Below are positions 33,512-42,456 of a stretch of 64,000 bases of DNA, one piece after another. A program made the position numbers and the translations under genes. The stretch comes from CAITSH01 sp945892985. Its GTDB lineage: Bacteria; Pseudomonadota; Gammaproteobacteria; Burkholderiales; SG8-39. The stretch is from assembly GCA_945892985.1 (NCBI GenBank), contig CAMDDU010000006.1:1-64000 (forward strand), written 5' to 3'. The notes below the pieces were generated by a model. It was not told the DNA's origin. It ran no database searches and saw only the letters and a program-made list of their open reading frames with translations. Position 1 is the first letter of the stretch; every line of letters starts with the position of its first letter.

Positions 33512-33540
33512 CAGAATTGACAGTGTCCAGAATTGACAGT
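33512..33540. repeat. Tandem 13-base direct repeat in the tctC-tctB gap
   Basis: CAGAATTGACAGT occurs twice, at 33512-33524 and 33528-33540, separated by GTC. It lies in the 95-base tctC-tctB gap. Origin by slippage is likely; no function is evident. Confidence 0.5.
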
Positions 33541-33569
33541 CGCCGGGGCAAGCCGGCGATGTCAGGATG

Positions 33570-34586
33570 TCAGTTGCCCGCCAGGAAACCGGCGGACTTC
33601 ATCAGCATCAGGTGCCGTGCCTCTTCCTTGGCCACCCAGTCGGCGTAGGGCTTGCCGTTGATGTAGGTGGTATTGAACGCGCCCCGCTCCATGAATTCCT
33701 TCCACTCGGGCGTGTCGTGCACCTTCTTGAGCAAATCAATATAGAACTGGACCTGATCAGCGGTGACCCCGCCTGCCATGAAAATACCGCGCAACATCAA
33801 ATACTCGATGTCGAGTCCCGATTGCTTGCAGGTCGGAATGTCGCCCCAGGACATGTCCTTGGTGACTTTTTCCTTGTAAGGCAGGCGCACGTTGTCAAAT
33901 ACACACAATGGGCGCAACTTGCCCGCGCGCCATTGCGCCACCGCCTCGATCGGGTTGTTCACGGTCGAATCAACGTGCTTGCCCACGAGTTGGACCGCGA
34001 CATCACCACCGCCACGGAACGGGACATAGATGAATTTCGTACCGGTCTGCTTTTCAAGCGCGACGGTAATGATCTGGTCTTCCTGTTTCGAACCGGTGCC
34101 GGCCATTTTCATCTTGTTCGGGCCGGCTTTTTTTACCGCGTCGATATACTCCTTGGCGGTCTTGTAGGGCGACTCGGCGTTGACCCAGAGCACGAACTGG
34201 TCAAGCGCCATCATCTGTACCGGCGTCAGGTCGCGCCAGTTGAACGGCACGCCTGTCGCCAGCGGCGTGGTGAACAGGTTGGACAGGGTGATAATGATCT
34301 TGTGCGGGTCGCCCTTGGCGCCCTTGACCTCAAGAAAACCTTCCGCGCCGGCACCGCCGCCCTTGTTGAGCACCACCATGGGCTGGTTCATCAGCTTGTT
34401 TTTCGCAACAATCCCCTGGATAAAGCGCGCCATCTGGTCGGCACCGCCGCCGGTGCCGGCGGGCACGATGAACTCTACCGTTTTGGTCGGCTCCCACGCG
34501 CCGACACTACCGGCTCCGAGAAGCGCCAGAATGCCCGTTGCAATGACGCAGATATTGCGCCGTACGAAACGATTGCTGGTATGCAT
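33570..34586 (-). CDS. tctC: Tripartite tricarboxylate transporter substrate-binding protein (Bug/TctC)
   Basis: 338 residues from ATG 34586 (MHTSNRFVRRN) with AAGGAGAAGG upstream; the frame opens at 34637. A signal peptide ends at about GSVGAWEP. The mature protein shows Bug features: VEFIVPAGTGGGADQMARFIQ, VVLNKGGGAGAEGFLEVKGAKGDPH, FIYVPFRGGGDVAVQLVGKHVD and VPYKEKVTKDMSWG. It captures a carboxylate in the periplasm for TctAB. The substrate is not deducible; its shared FNR-type box with the oxc operon suggests oxalate or a related acid. The promoter region contains TTGAC-N4-GTCAA at 34756. Confidence 0.9.
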   Translation of the reverse strand: MHTSNRFVRRNICVIATGILALLGAGSVGAWEPTKTVEFIVPAGTGGGADQMARFIQGIVAKNKLMNQPMVVLNKGGGAGAEGFLEVKGAKGDPHKIIITLSNLFTTPLATGVPFNWRDLTPVQMMALDQFVLWVNAESPYKTAKEYIDAVKKAGPNKMKMAGTGSKQEDQIITVALEKQTGTKFIYVPFRGGGDVAVQLVGKHVDSTVNNPIEAVAQWRAGKLRPLCVFDNVRLPYKEKVTKDMSWGDIPTCKQSGLDIEYLMLRGIFMAGGVTADQVQFYIDLLKKVHDTPEWKEFMERGAFNTTYINGKPYADWVAKEEARHLMLMKSAGFLAGN

Positions 34587-34727
34587 AATCCTTCTCCTTG
34601 GGTATCGTGCTGACATGCGCGAATGCAATGTAGACACCGCCCGGATTAGGGCTGCCGCAAGACTAAAACGTTCCTTTCGCGGCGCCGGACTTCATTACCG
34701 TGTCATCATCCCACCTGAATCGAGCGC

Positions 34728-34769
34728 ATTGTGTCGCTCCGCTGCGTCAAAACACTTGACCTGCGTCAA
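34728..34769 (-). promoter_or_regulatory. Promoter of tctCBA with an FNR-type box (TTGAC-N4-GTCAA)
   Basis: TTGACCTGCGTCAA (34756-34769) is a perfect 5-4-5 palindrome. On the minus strand a -10-like CACAAT (34728-34733) follows after exactly 22 bases, the same spacing as at the oxc promoter 4 kb away. The start codon of tctC lies about 140 bases further on. A second TTGACGCAG half-repeat overlaps the spacer. Confidence 0.6.
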
Positions 34770-34788
34770 CAAATCCAATTTGCGGGCG

Positions 34789-35508
34789 TCATGCCCCGGG
34801 CTTGGCTTCGGCTGACTCTTCCACCGCCATCGCGGCCAGCCGTTTTTTTGCCAGCAGCTTTCCGGCGACCAGCACGATGGCAACGCCCGCGACCGCAGCA
34901 ACCTCGTGCAGAATCGGCATATTGGCGTCAACCCAGCCCTTGACTGCAGGATCGCTCACCGCCATTTCGCCCGCAACGTAACCGAGCAGGCCGCCACCGA
35001 TAGTGATGATGATGGGGAAACGCTCCATCAGCTTGAGCAGCATCGTCGCTCCAAAAATCACCATTGGAATACTTATGGCAAGGCCTATCACCAGCAACGA
35101 CACGCTGCCCTTGGCTGCAGCGGCCACGCCGATGACGTTATCCAGACTCATCACCAGATCTGCGATGAGGATGGTCTTGATGGCTGCCATAAGATTGCTA
35201 TGCGATTCGATGTTCTCGTCACCATCGTCCGGCAACAGCAACTGGATACCGATCCAGATTAGCAGCACCGCACCGATCAGCTTCAGATAAGGGAATGTAA
35301 GCAGCGCGACGGCAAACAAGGTCAGTACGATGCGCATTCCGATCGCTGCGCCGGCCCCCCAGGCGATTGCCTTTTTTTGCTGATGCGCCGGCAGGGAGCG
35401 CGCAGCCAACGCGATGACGACGGCGTTGTCACCGGACAACACAATGTTGATCCCGATGATTTGCAGCAAAGGAATCCAGAACTGCTGTGGCGAGAGAAAG
35501 AAGTCCAT
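34789..35508 (-). CDS. TerC/YjbE-family integral membrane protein
   Basis: 239 residues from ATG 35508 (MDFFLSPQQFWIPLLQI); a longer frame to 35544 adds 12 polar residues. Seven or so hydrophobic helices are visible. The two TerC signature aspartate motifs are present: NIVLSGDNAVVIALAARSLP (~20-39) and ADLVMSLDNVIGVAAAA (~120-136). Members export manganese or protect exported metalloproteins, and some contribute to tellurite resistance. No riboswitch-like element was recognised upstream. The C-terminus is an Ala/Glu/Lys tail in the cytoplasm. It stands alone between tctC and the deacetylase. Confidence 0.87.
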   Translation of the reverse strand: MDFFLSPQQFWIPLLQIIGINIVLSGDNAVVIALAARSLPAHQQKKAIAWGAGAAIGMRIVLTLFAVALLTFPYLKLIGAVLLIWIGIQLLLPDDGDENIESHSNLMAAIKTILIADLVMSLDNVIGVAAAAKGSVSLLVIGLAISIPMVIFGATMLLKLMERFPIIITIGGGLLGYVAGEMAVSDPAVKGWVDANMPILHEVAAVAGVAIVLVAGKLLAKKRLAAMAVEESAEAKPGA

Positions 35509-35628
35509 TTTGTCTTTAGGCCCGGATGATTTTGAAAGGTGCAAATGTGGCGAGCATTGTACACGCCGGCTCGGTGCGGTCTATCGCGCTGAGTCGCTTA
35601 TTCTTGCATTCAAAGGAAGCCGCCCCCG

Positions 35629-36504
35629 CTAAACCGAAGCGACTCTCCTCACGTGATCAAGTATTTCACCCGGCCTGGTAAGCCACGCGCATCCATCGGA
35701 CACAATATGCTGCAGCGCACGACGCAACTCGTGCAAACGATGTGGCTGACCGACGATATAAGGGTGGAGGGCAATGCCCATCACCAGCGGCTGGCGCTCG
35801 CTCTGTGCCTTCATTTCATCGTAACAGCCAATGATCATGTCGGAAAATTCCGTCGCCGAATTCTGTCTCGCGATGATGGCAGGTATATCGTTAATCTCCT
35901 GCGGATAGGGCATGGACCAGAACTCTCCGCCTCGCGTTAAAAACGGCAGCGGTTGATCGTCGTGACACCAATTGAGCGTGTAGTCAAATCCCGCATCCTT
36001 GAGCATGTCCGGCGTAGAACGAGACTCGGCAATCCACGGCGACAACCAACCGCGCGGCTTTTTGCCCTCCTCCTTCTCGATGCGCGCCATGCAGGCGCGG
36101 ATCAGCGCCGCCTCTTCGGCTTCGCTCATGTCGCTCTGGCGTTCCGAGTTGGTATGGCCGTGGCCGACCACCTCGTCACCACGCGCCCGGTGCGCCGCCA
36201 TCAGCTCCGGGCAGTAGTCATAGATGGCGGTGTTCGCCAACACGGCCACCGGCAGACACAGCGCGTCAAACAGTTCGAGCAGGCGCCAGGCACCAACGCG
36301 ATTGCCGTAATCGCGCCAGGCGTAATTGAGCACATCGGGTTCCGCACTAGGGGCAAGCTTGGCACCGAGTCCCTGAGCAAACGAAAAATGCTCGAGGTTC
36401 ACCCCGATATAAACCGCGAGTCGCCGGCCCTCTGGCCAGCTATAGTCGGGGCGCTGGGAAATTCCCGAATAAGGGTAGCGGGCGTGCGTGGGAAGTTGGC
36501 TCAT
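35629..36504 (-). CDS. Polysaccharide deacetylase-fold hydrolase, PuuE/allantoinase-like
   Basis: 291 residues. It has a NodB-homology fold resembling the PuuE branch (metal-independent allantoinases) more than chitin deacetylases: YIGVNLEHFSF near the N-terminus, NYAWRDYGNRVGAWRLLELFD, DEVVGHGHTNSERQSDMSEAEE, RGWLSPWIAESRSTPDML and LNWCHDDQPLPF. The canonical D-D metal pair is not obvious at the first motif. Substrates in the branch include allantoin and other cyclic amides; nothing nearby points to purine degradation, so the substrate is open. It is a single minus-strand gene preceded by a REP-like palindrome. Confidence 0.72.
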   Translation of the reverse strand: MSQLPTHARYPYSGISQRPDYSWPEGRRLAVYIGVNLEHFSFAQGLGAKLAPSAEPDVLNYAWRDYGNRVGAWRLLELFDALCLPVAVLANTAIYDYCPELMAAHRARGDEVVGHGHTNSERQSDMSEAEEAALIRACMARIEKEEGKKPRGWLSPWIAESRSTPDMLKDAGFDYTLNWCHDDQPLPFLTRGGEFWSMPYPQEINDIPAIIARQNSATEFSDMIIGCYDEMKAQSERQPLVMGIALHPYIVGQPHRLHELRRALQHIVSDGCAWLTRPGEILDHVRRVASV

Positions 36505-36575
36505 TGGCGACCTGTGTGCGCGTTCTGGAACGACATCTTACCAGCCTGAAATCGCCCGGGCTTACGCACACCCAT

Positions 36576-36610
36576 GCCTGAAAACCCGCGCCAGTCGGGC
36601 GTTTTCAGCC
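36576..36610. repeat. REP-like palindrome upstream of the PuuE-like gene
   Basis: GCCTGAAAACCCGCG and GGGCGTTTTCAGC form an inverted pair with outer arms CTGAAAAC/GTTTTCAG and the core CCAGTCGGGC. An extra half copy (GCCTGAAATCGCCCGGGC) lies at 36544-36561. Arms match the palindromes at 2473, 44730 and 47443. Confidence 0.55.
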
Positions 36611-36642
36611 ACCCCCTTGAAGACTTCCCGGCGCAGCGCGCA

Positions 36643-36936
36643 TCACTCCGGGCAAATGCGTAGGTAATGCCGCCCCGTCTTGGAGGCGACCAAGGCCGCT
36701 GCCTTGGCGTCGAACTCGCGAAAATGCGCCGTCAGGCGATGGGCATCGTAGGCGGCCCTGTCGTCGTACAGTTCGTACAGGAAAATATGTGCCGGATCAT
36801 CTGCGACCACCGACACATCAAACTGGCGGCAGCCGGGCTCATTGGCAAGCGAAGCCTTCGCGTTCTTCAGCATCGCGATGCGAAACACCTCGACATGCTC
36901 AGGCTTTGCAACAAAATCGACGGTGACTACATACAT
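36643..36936 (-). CDS. Antibiotic biosynthesis monooxygenase (ABM) domain protein, YgiN-like
   Basis: 97 residues, a single dimeric alpha/beta-barrel domain. It begins MYVVTVDFVAKPEHVEVFR. NEPGCRQFDVSVVADDPAHIFLYELYDDRAAYDAHRLTAHF follows, the classic ABM pattern with the conserved E-x-Y-D-x-x-A/x-x-H-x-x-T/S-x-H-F. Members oxidise small quinols or catechols, or act as accessory proteins. It lies 24 bases downstream of another barrel protein gene and is probably in the same operon with the SDR and Bug receptor genes further up. Confidence 0.85.
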   Translation of the reverse strand: MYVVTVDFVAKPEHVEVFRIAMLKNAKASLANEPGCRQFDVSVVADDPAHIFLYELYDDRAAYDAHRLTAHFREFDAKAAALVASKTGRHYLRICPE

Positions 36937-36960
36937 GGCGGCTCCTCGCGCGTTTGGACA

Positions 36961-37632
36961 CTAAGTCGGCTGAAACTGTACCTGGTAAAGCCCGGTCGCC
37001 AGGTCTTGCGCGCCGGCCCCGGCCAGCAAGTCCGCCGGGAGCAAGGCCGCGCACGCATCCTCAAGCGCCTTGCGCTCGCCGCCACCCTCGACCAGCACAA
37101 CCCAGTTGGGCGTCAAGGCCTTGTTGGGCCGGGATTTTTTTTCCGCCGTCTGCACTGCGCTCGCCGCGGTGTCGCCGAGGCACAAATGGGCACCGACTAT
37201 GCCCGGCCGTGCGGCAATCTCCCGCAGTCTTGCCTCGACCAGGGCGCGATGCGACGCGGCGCGCTCCGGTGCCACATCGTAGCGCCAGGTCATCAGAAGC
37301 CCGCCCTGACCGGCGCCCAGTGTCAGGACGACGCGGCACAGCGAACGCACGTTACCGTAAAGCTGCGGCGCAACGCGGCGCGTCATCGCCGTTGGATTCT
37401 CCAGCCTGGCGAGGTAATCCGGGCCGGTCAGCACGTCCAGCGACTGCGCTTCGTAGAGCGTGCAGAATTCGGGTGCCCCGTGCAGGGCGGCGTAGCGCCG
37501 CCCGCGCAGGAAGCCCGGAATGCCCACGCGCTCGGCCATGTGCTCGCCGTTATGCCATTCAAAATAGTCGTTGCGCGCCGCAGGCGGCACCTCATGCCAT
37601 ATGGCCACCGCGGCATTACCAAGCAAACTCAT
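36961..37632 (-). CDS. EthD/dimeric alpha-beta barrel protein of unknown role
   Basis: 223 residues that read as two ferredoxin-like barrel halves. The first has LGNAAVAIWHEVPPAARNDYFEWHNGEHMAERVGIPGF, a W-H-x-x-x-H-x-x-E-R motif seen in EthD-like proteins. The second half starts near LLMTWRYDVAPER. No signal peptide or membrane helix. It resembles hypothetical proteins that sit with aromatic or short-chain acid degradation genes. It is between the SDR gene (41 bases) and the ABM gene (24 bases), so an operon is likely, and a detoxifying or quinol-handling role is a guess only. Confidence 0.6.
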   Translation of the reverse strand: MSLLGNAAVAIWHEVPPAARNDYFEWHNGEHMAERVGIPGFLRGRRYAALHGAPEFCTLYEAQSLDVLTGPDYLARLENPTAMTRRVAPQLYGNVRSLCRVVLTLGAGQGGLLMTWRYDVAPERAASHRALVEARLREIAARPGIVGAHLCLGDTAASAVQTAEKKSRPNKALTPNWVVLVEGGGERKALEDACAALLPADLLAGAGAQDLATGLYQVQFQPT

Positions 37633-37673
37633 GTTATTTCGCCTTTTTGCATGCTGTAAAAATAAAGCATCAG

Positions 37674-38420
37674 TCAGTATGTACTGCGGCCGCCCGACAG
37701 GTCGAATGCCGCGCCGGTCGAGAATGAGCAGTCGTCCGAACTCAGCCAGGCCACCATGCGCGCAATCTCCTCGAGTTCGAGCAATCGCCCCAGTGGCGTT
37801 CGCGCCACCGTCTGGGCCAGCCGTTCGGCCGGTACATCATTTGAAAATGCGGTCCGCACCGCACCCGGGGTAATGCAGTTGACCAGAATCGCATCCCCGG
37901 CGACCTCCTTTGCCATCGCCTTGGTGAGGCCGATAAGTCCGGCCTTGGACGCGCTGTAGGCGGCCGATCCGGCCTTGCCCTCCTTGCCATTGGCCGAAGA
38001 CACATTGACGATATGGCCGCGCTGCGGCGTCGCGGCCTGGGCGCGCATCAGCGGAAGTATGGCGCGCGAGCACAGCATGGCGCCAAGCAGGTTGATGTCC
38101 AGAACGCGCCGTAGCTCGTCCACGCCGGTTTCCCAAAGCGGCTTGATCTCACCGAGGACGCCGGCGTTGTTGACCAGCACATCGACGCGACCAAATAACC
38201 CGGCATCGGCCTTGGCGGCGGCCGCAACCTGGGCGGCGTCGGTGACATCGACCTGACGGCCTTGCATGCGCAGGCCCGTCACCTCATGCACCGTCGCCGA
38301 GACATCCCACAAACTCACCGCAGCACCGCAATCGCGCAGCATCCTGCCCACCGCGAGTCCGATGCCGCCGGCCCCACCGGTGACGATGGCGTATTTCCCC
38401 GCAAGGTCATAGGCGTTCAC
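37674..38420 (-). CDS. Short-chain dehydrogenase/reductase (3-oxoacyl-ACP reductase-like)
   Basis: 248 residues from a GTG at 38420, five bases after GGAG and just past the stop of the Bug gene (38423-38425); the open frame to 38645 is an overlap with that gene. Classical SDR motifs: TGGAGGIGLAVG (NAD(P) binding, ~14-25), VDVTD, NNAGVLG, NVSSANGKEGKAGSAAYSASKAG (catalytic Ser, Tyr and Lys) and ITPGAVRTAF. It oxidises or reduces an alcohol/ketone; the substrate is unknown. Tight coupling with a solute receptor suggests it acts on the imported compound or its product. Confidence 0.85.
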   Translation of the reverse strand: MNAYDLAGKYAIVTGGAGGIGLAVGRMLRDCGAAVSLWDVSATVHEVTGLRMQGRQVDVTDAAQVAAAAKADAGLFGRVDVLVNNAGVLGEIKPLWETGVDELRRVLDINLLGAMLCSRAILPLMRAQAATPQRGHIVNVSSANGKEGKAGSAAYSASKAGLIGLTKAMAKEVAGDAILVNCITPGAVRTAFSNDVPAERLAQTVARTPLGRLLELEEIARMVAWLSSDDCSFSTGAAFDLSGGRSTY

Positions 38421-38422
38421 GC

Positions 38423-39367
38423 CTACTCCATCGGCATCTTGGCGCGGGTCGCGACGTCCTTCACGGTCGCCATCTGGCTTCGCACCAGGGCGGCGAACGC
38501 TTCCGGTGTGCTCGCCACCGGCTCGGCGCCCAACGCGGTAAAACGCGCCGCCACATCGGGCATCATCACGATCTTGTTGAACTCCGTGTTCAATCGCCGC
38601 ACCACCGCCGGCGGCGTACCCGCCGCGGCGAAAATGCCATACCACACGGTGACCTCGTAACCGGGCACGCCGGCCTCGCCCACCGTCGGCACATCGGGCA
38701 TCAATGCAGTGCGTTTCGGGCTGGTAACCGCAAGTGCGCGCAGCTTGCCCGAAGCGATATGCGACGTAACCGTGGCCGAATCGGTGATGGTGAGATCGGA
38801 CTCACCGGTCAGCACAGCGAGGGTCGCCGGGTTGCTGCCCTTGTAAGGCACGAAGGTAAATTCGGTGTTGGTTTGCAGCCGGAATTGCTCGCCGAGAATG
38901 CGGTTGGTCAGGCCGCCCTGGGCGAAGTTCAATTTGCCCGGGTTGCGCCGCGCATGCTCGACCAGCTCAATGACGTTTTTTGCCGGCACCTTGGGATTGA
39001 CGACAATGACAAAGGGCAGCGCCAGCAACTGCGCCACCGGCTCCATCGTGCCCGGGTCATAGGGCAGGTTGCGCGTCACCGCGGGGTGGACCGCAAAGCC
39101 CAGCGTGTCGATGAGCAGGGTGTAGCCGTCGGGCGGTGATTTGGCGACAAATTCGTTGGCGATCTGGCCGTTGGCGCCGGTGCGGTTCTCAACAAGCACC
39201 GGCTGCTTGTAGATCTCGCTCAGTTTGGGCGCCAGCAGCCGCGCGGCGATGTCCAGGCCGCCACCGGGCGAGAATGGCGACACAATGCGCGTGAGGCGTT
39301 CCGGATACTGCGCACCGGCCAGCGGTGAAGCCAGCAGAAAAATACCCATCAGCAGCGTTCTGAACAT
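38423..39367 (-). CDS. Bug-family periplasmic substrate-binding protein (TctC-like)
   Basis: 314 residues. A signal peptide MFRTLLMGIFLLASPLAGAQ is cut before YPERLTRIVSPFSPGGGLD. Standard Bug motifs follow: VLVENRTGANGQIANEFVAKSPPDGYTLLID, FVPYKGSNPATLAVLTGE and PDVPTVGEAGVPGYEV. No tctAB pair is adjacent, so this is an orphan receptor, as is common in Burkholderiales, and may dock with permeases encoded elsewhere or act in signalling. First gene of the minus-strand group with the SDR, EthD-like and ABM genes. Confidence 0.88.
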   Translation of the reverse strand: MFRTLLMGIFLLASPLAGAQYPERLTRIVSPFSPGGGLDIAARLLAPKLSEIYKQPVLVENRTGANGQIANEFVAKSPPDGYTLLIDTLGFAVHPAVTRNLPYDPGTMEPVAQLLALPFVIVVNPKVPAKNVIELVEHARRNPGKLNFAQGGLTNRILGEQFRLQTNTEFTFVPYKGSNPATLAVLTGESDLTITDSATVTSHIASGKLRALAVTSPKRTALMPDVPTVGEAGVPGYEVTVWYGIFAAAGTPPAVVRRLNTEFNKIVMMPDVAARFTALGAEPVASTPEAFAALVRSQMATVKDVATRAKMPME

Positions 39368-39474
39368 GTCAATTCCTCCTGGTCGAAAAGGGGATCAAGC
39401 GTTTGCCGGCGGCCTGCAAAGATGGCCGCCGTGCCCGCTTTGATGTGTGCCCTGCCTGTGCGTTCAAGCCGGCG

Positions 39475-40356
39475 TCAGATCACCGATTTGAGCAGCCTGC
39501 CCATGTCCGCCGGGTTCTTGGTGGTCTTGATGCCGCAGGCTTCCATGACGTCGAGCTTTTCCTGCGCCGTGCCCTTGCCGCCGGAAATGATCGCGCCGGC
39601 ATGGCCCATGCGCTTGCCCTCCGGTGCTGTCACGCCGGCGATAAAGCCGACCACCGGCTTTTTCATGTTTTCCTTGATCCACTGCGCGCAGGTCTCCTCG
39701 TCGGAGCCGCCGATCTCCCCGACCATGATCACGGCGTCGGTTTCCGGGTCGTCATTGAACATCCGCATCACATCGATGTGCTTGATGCCGTTCACCGGGT
39801 CGCCGCCAATGCCAACGCAACTGGATTGCCCAAGGCCGAGATCCATTAACTGGCCGACCGCCTCATAGGTGAGCGTGCCCGAGCGTGACACCACGCCGAT
39901 GCGGCCTTTTTTGTGGATGTGGCCGGGCATGATGCCAATTTTTATTTCCTCGGGCGTGATCACACCCGGACAGTTGGGGCCGACCAGGATGCTCTTGCGG
40001 CCCTGCCTGGCCATCCTGTCCTTCACTTCAATCATGTCGCGCACCGGGATGCCTTCGGTGATGCAAATCACCAGCTCCAGGTCGGCCTCGATCGCCTCCC
40101 AGATGGCCGCGGCGGCAAAGGGCGGCGGCACATAAATCACCGACACATTTGCGCCGGTTTGTTTTTTTGCCTCGGCGACCGTGCCGAAAATCGGGATGTC
40201 CTCAAACGACTCGCCGGCTTTTTTCGGGTTGACGCCGGCAACGTAGCAATTCTTGCCGTTGGCGTATTCCTTGCCCATTTTGGTGTGGAACTGGCCGGTC
40301 TTGCCGGTAATGCCCTGCGTCATCACGCGGGAATTTTTATTGATCAGGATCGACAT
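39475..40356 (-). CDS. sucD: Succinate-CoA ligase (ADP-forming) alpha subunit
   Basis: 293 residues, full length. The CoA-binding domain contains VMTQGITGKTGQFHTKMG. The phospho-histidine sits in VGIGGDPVNG region enzymes as GHAGAIISGG (~245-255), the catalytic His246-equivalent in KRMGHAGAI. The CoA-ligase domain has GPNCPGVITPEE. With SucC it interconverts succinyl-CoA and succinate with ADP/ATP in the TCA cycle. It follows sucC by 12 bases. Malate-CoA ligase has similar sequence, but the alpha/beta lengths (293/388) match SucCD. Confidence 0.93.
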   Translation of the reverse strand: MSILINKNSRVMTQGITGKTGQFHTKMGKEYANGKNCYVAGVNPKKAGESFEDIPIFGTVAEAKKQTGANVSVIYVPPPFAAAAIWEAIEADLELVICITEGIPVRDMIEVKDRMARQGRKSILVGPNCPGVITPEEIKIGIMPGHIHKKGRIGVVSRSGTLTYEAVGQLMDLGLGQSSCVGIGGDPVNGIKHIDVMRMFNDDPETDAVIMVGEIGGSDEETCAQWIKENMKKPVVGFIAGVTAPEGKRMGHAGAIISGGKGTAQEKLDVMEACGIKTTKNPADMGRLLKSVI

Positions 40357-40368
40357 CTGGAATCTCCC

Positions 40369-41535
<1,167 letters not shown>

Positions 41536-41623
41536 TCTGCCCCCTTGGTTGTTTTTTTATCGCCCGATTAAAGCGTCGTCGGCCGCGCTAGACACTAGGC
41601 ACAAGACACCACCTCGACCGCCG

Positions 41624-42238
41624 TCAATCCTTGCCCTCCATCACCACATCCGCCTTAGCGTCAACTTCCCGCGCTCCAGTCGTCTGGACTTCATCCATCT
41701 TGTGCCAGGTCGGGTAGTACTGCGCTACCGCCGGCCCGCGCGTATCGAGCGCATGGCAGCGGTCAAGCTGGAAGGGTTTGCCCTTGATATTGGTGTTTTC
41801 GCGCCGCTCGCCTGCATAGGCCTGGATCGCGGCTGTGGGTAGCAGGCCGATCAACTCGGTCAGATGGGTGCAACCGCGGATTTCACCAAAACGCTCCAAC
41901 ACCGCCTTGCGAAACCCGCGCTTGAGGTTCAGGCCGGCCAGTCCGCGATAATCCGCGTTGATGCGGTCGCACTGGCCCAAGTAGGGCATGCTGTCTGTGG
42001 CGCTCACGGCCTCGAGCACGTCATAATCGCGATTAATGGTGATGCGCACCAACATGTCATGCACCGCCTCACCCGCCGGGCGCGTGCCGCTGGCGAGCGG
42101 AAAATCGTGCGCCTTGACATCGGTCAGCCGCGCTTCAACATCCATCAACCCATCGTCACGACGGAAGGCCTGGATGGTGATGCTGCGGGTGTGAAGGGCT
42201 TCGCGTGTTACTGACGCGGCGGGCGCGGGAAGAGGCAT
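41624..42238 (-). CDS. DUF2889 family protein
   Basis: 204 residues from ATG 42238 (MPLPAPAASVTREALHTRSI); a TTG at 42274 would add 12 residues. The conserved core includes TITIQAFRRDDGLMDVEARLTDVKAHDF, VHDMLVRITINRDYDVLEAVSATDSMPY, GCTHLTELIGLLPTAAIQAYAG and KPFQLDRCHALDTRGPAVAQYYPTW. It has no catalytic motif that I know. DUF2889 proteins are widespread in betaproteobacteria, often near CoA or aromatic acid metabolism. It is divergent from glpK, with a palindromic repeat unit between them. Confidence 0.85.
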   Translation of the reverse strand: MPLPAPAASVTREALHTRSITIQAFRRDDGLMDVEARLTDVKAHDFPLASGTRPAGEAVHDMLVRITINRDYDVLEAVSATDSMPYLGQCDRINADYRGLAGLNLKRGFRKAVLERFGEIRGCTHLTELIGLLPTAAIQAYAGERRENTNIKGKPFQLDRCHALDTRGPAVAQYYPTWHKMDEVQTTGAREVDAKADVVMEGKD

Positions 42239-42300
42239 GGGCGGTGTCACATTGGCTCTTTTGCAGAGCAGCAAATTTTAACACAGCCCCCGCCGTCCTC

Positions 42301-42387
42301 GTCATTGCGGGCGCAGCCAAGCAATCTCGTCGCGCCCGCAGCGTAGCGCGCACTGCCACAAGATTGCTTCGCTGCGCTCGCAATGAC
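42301..42387. repeat. Single palindromic repeat unit of the GTCATTGCG family
   Basis: GTCATTGCG-GGCGCAGC-AAGCAATCT at the left end is the inverse of AGATTGCTTCGCTGCGC-TCGCAATGAC at the right end, so the 87-base unit could fold into one long hairpin. It is related to the tandem array at 44815-45415. It lies between divergent DUF2889 and glpK. Confidence 0.7.
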
Positions 42388-42456
42388 CCCTCGATGCCTG
42401 TTTGCGGCCAAACTGACTATCATGTCGCCATCCCGAACCCGCCGCAGGATGCCGCA

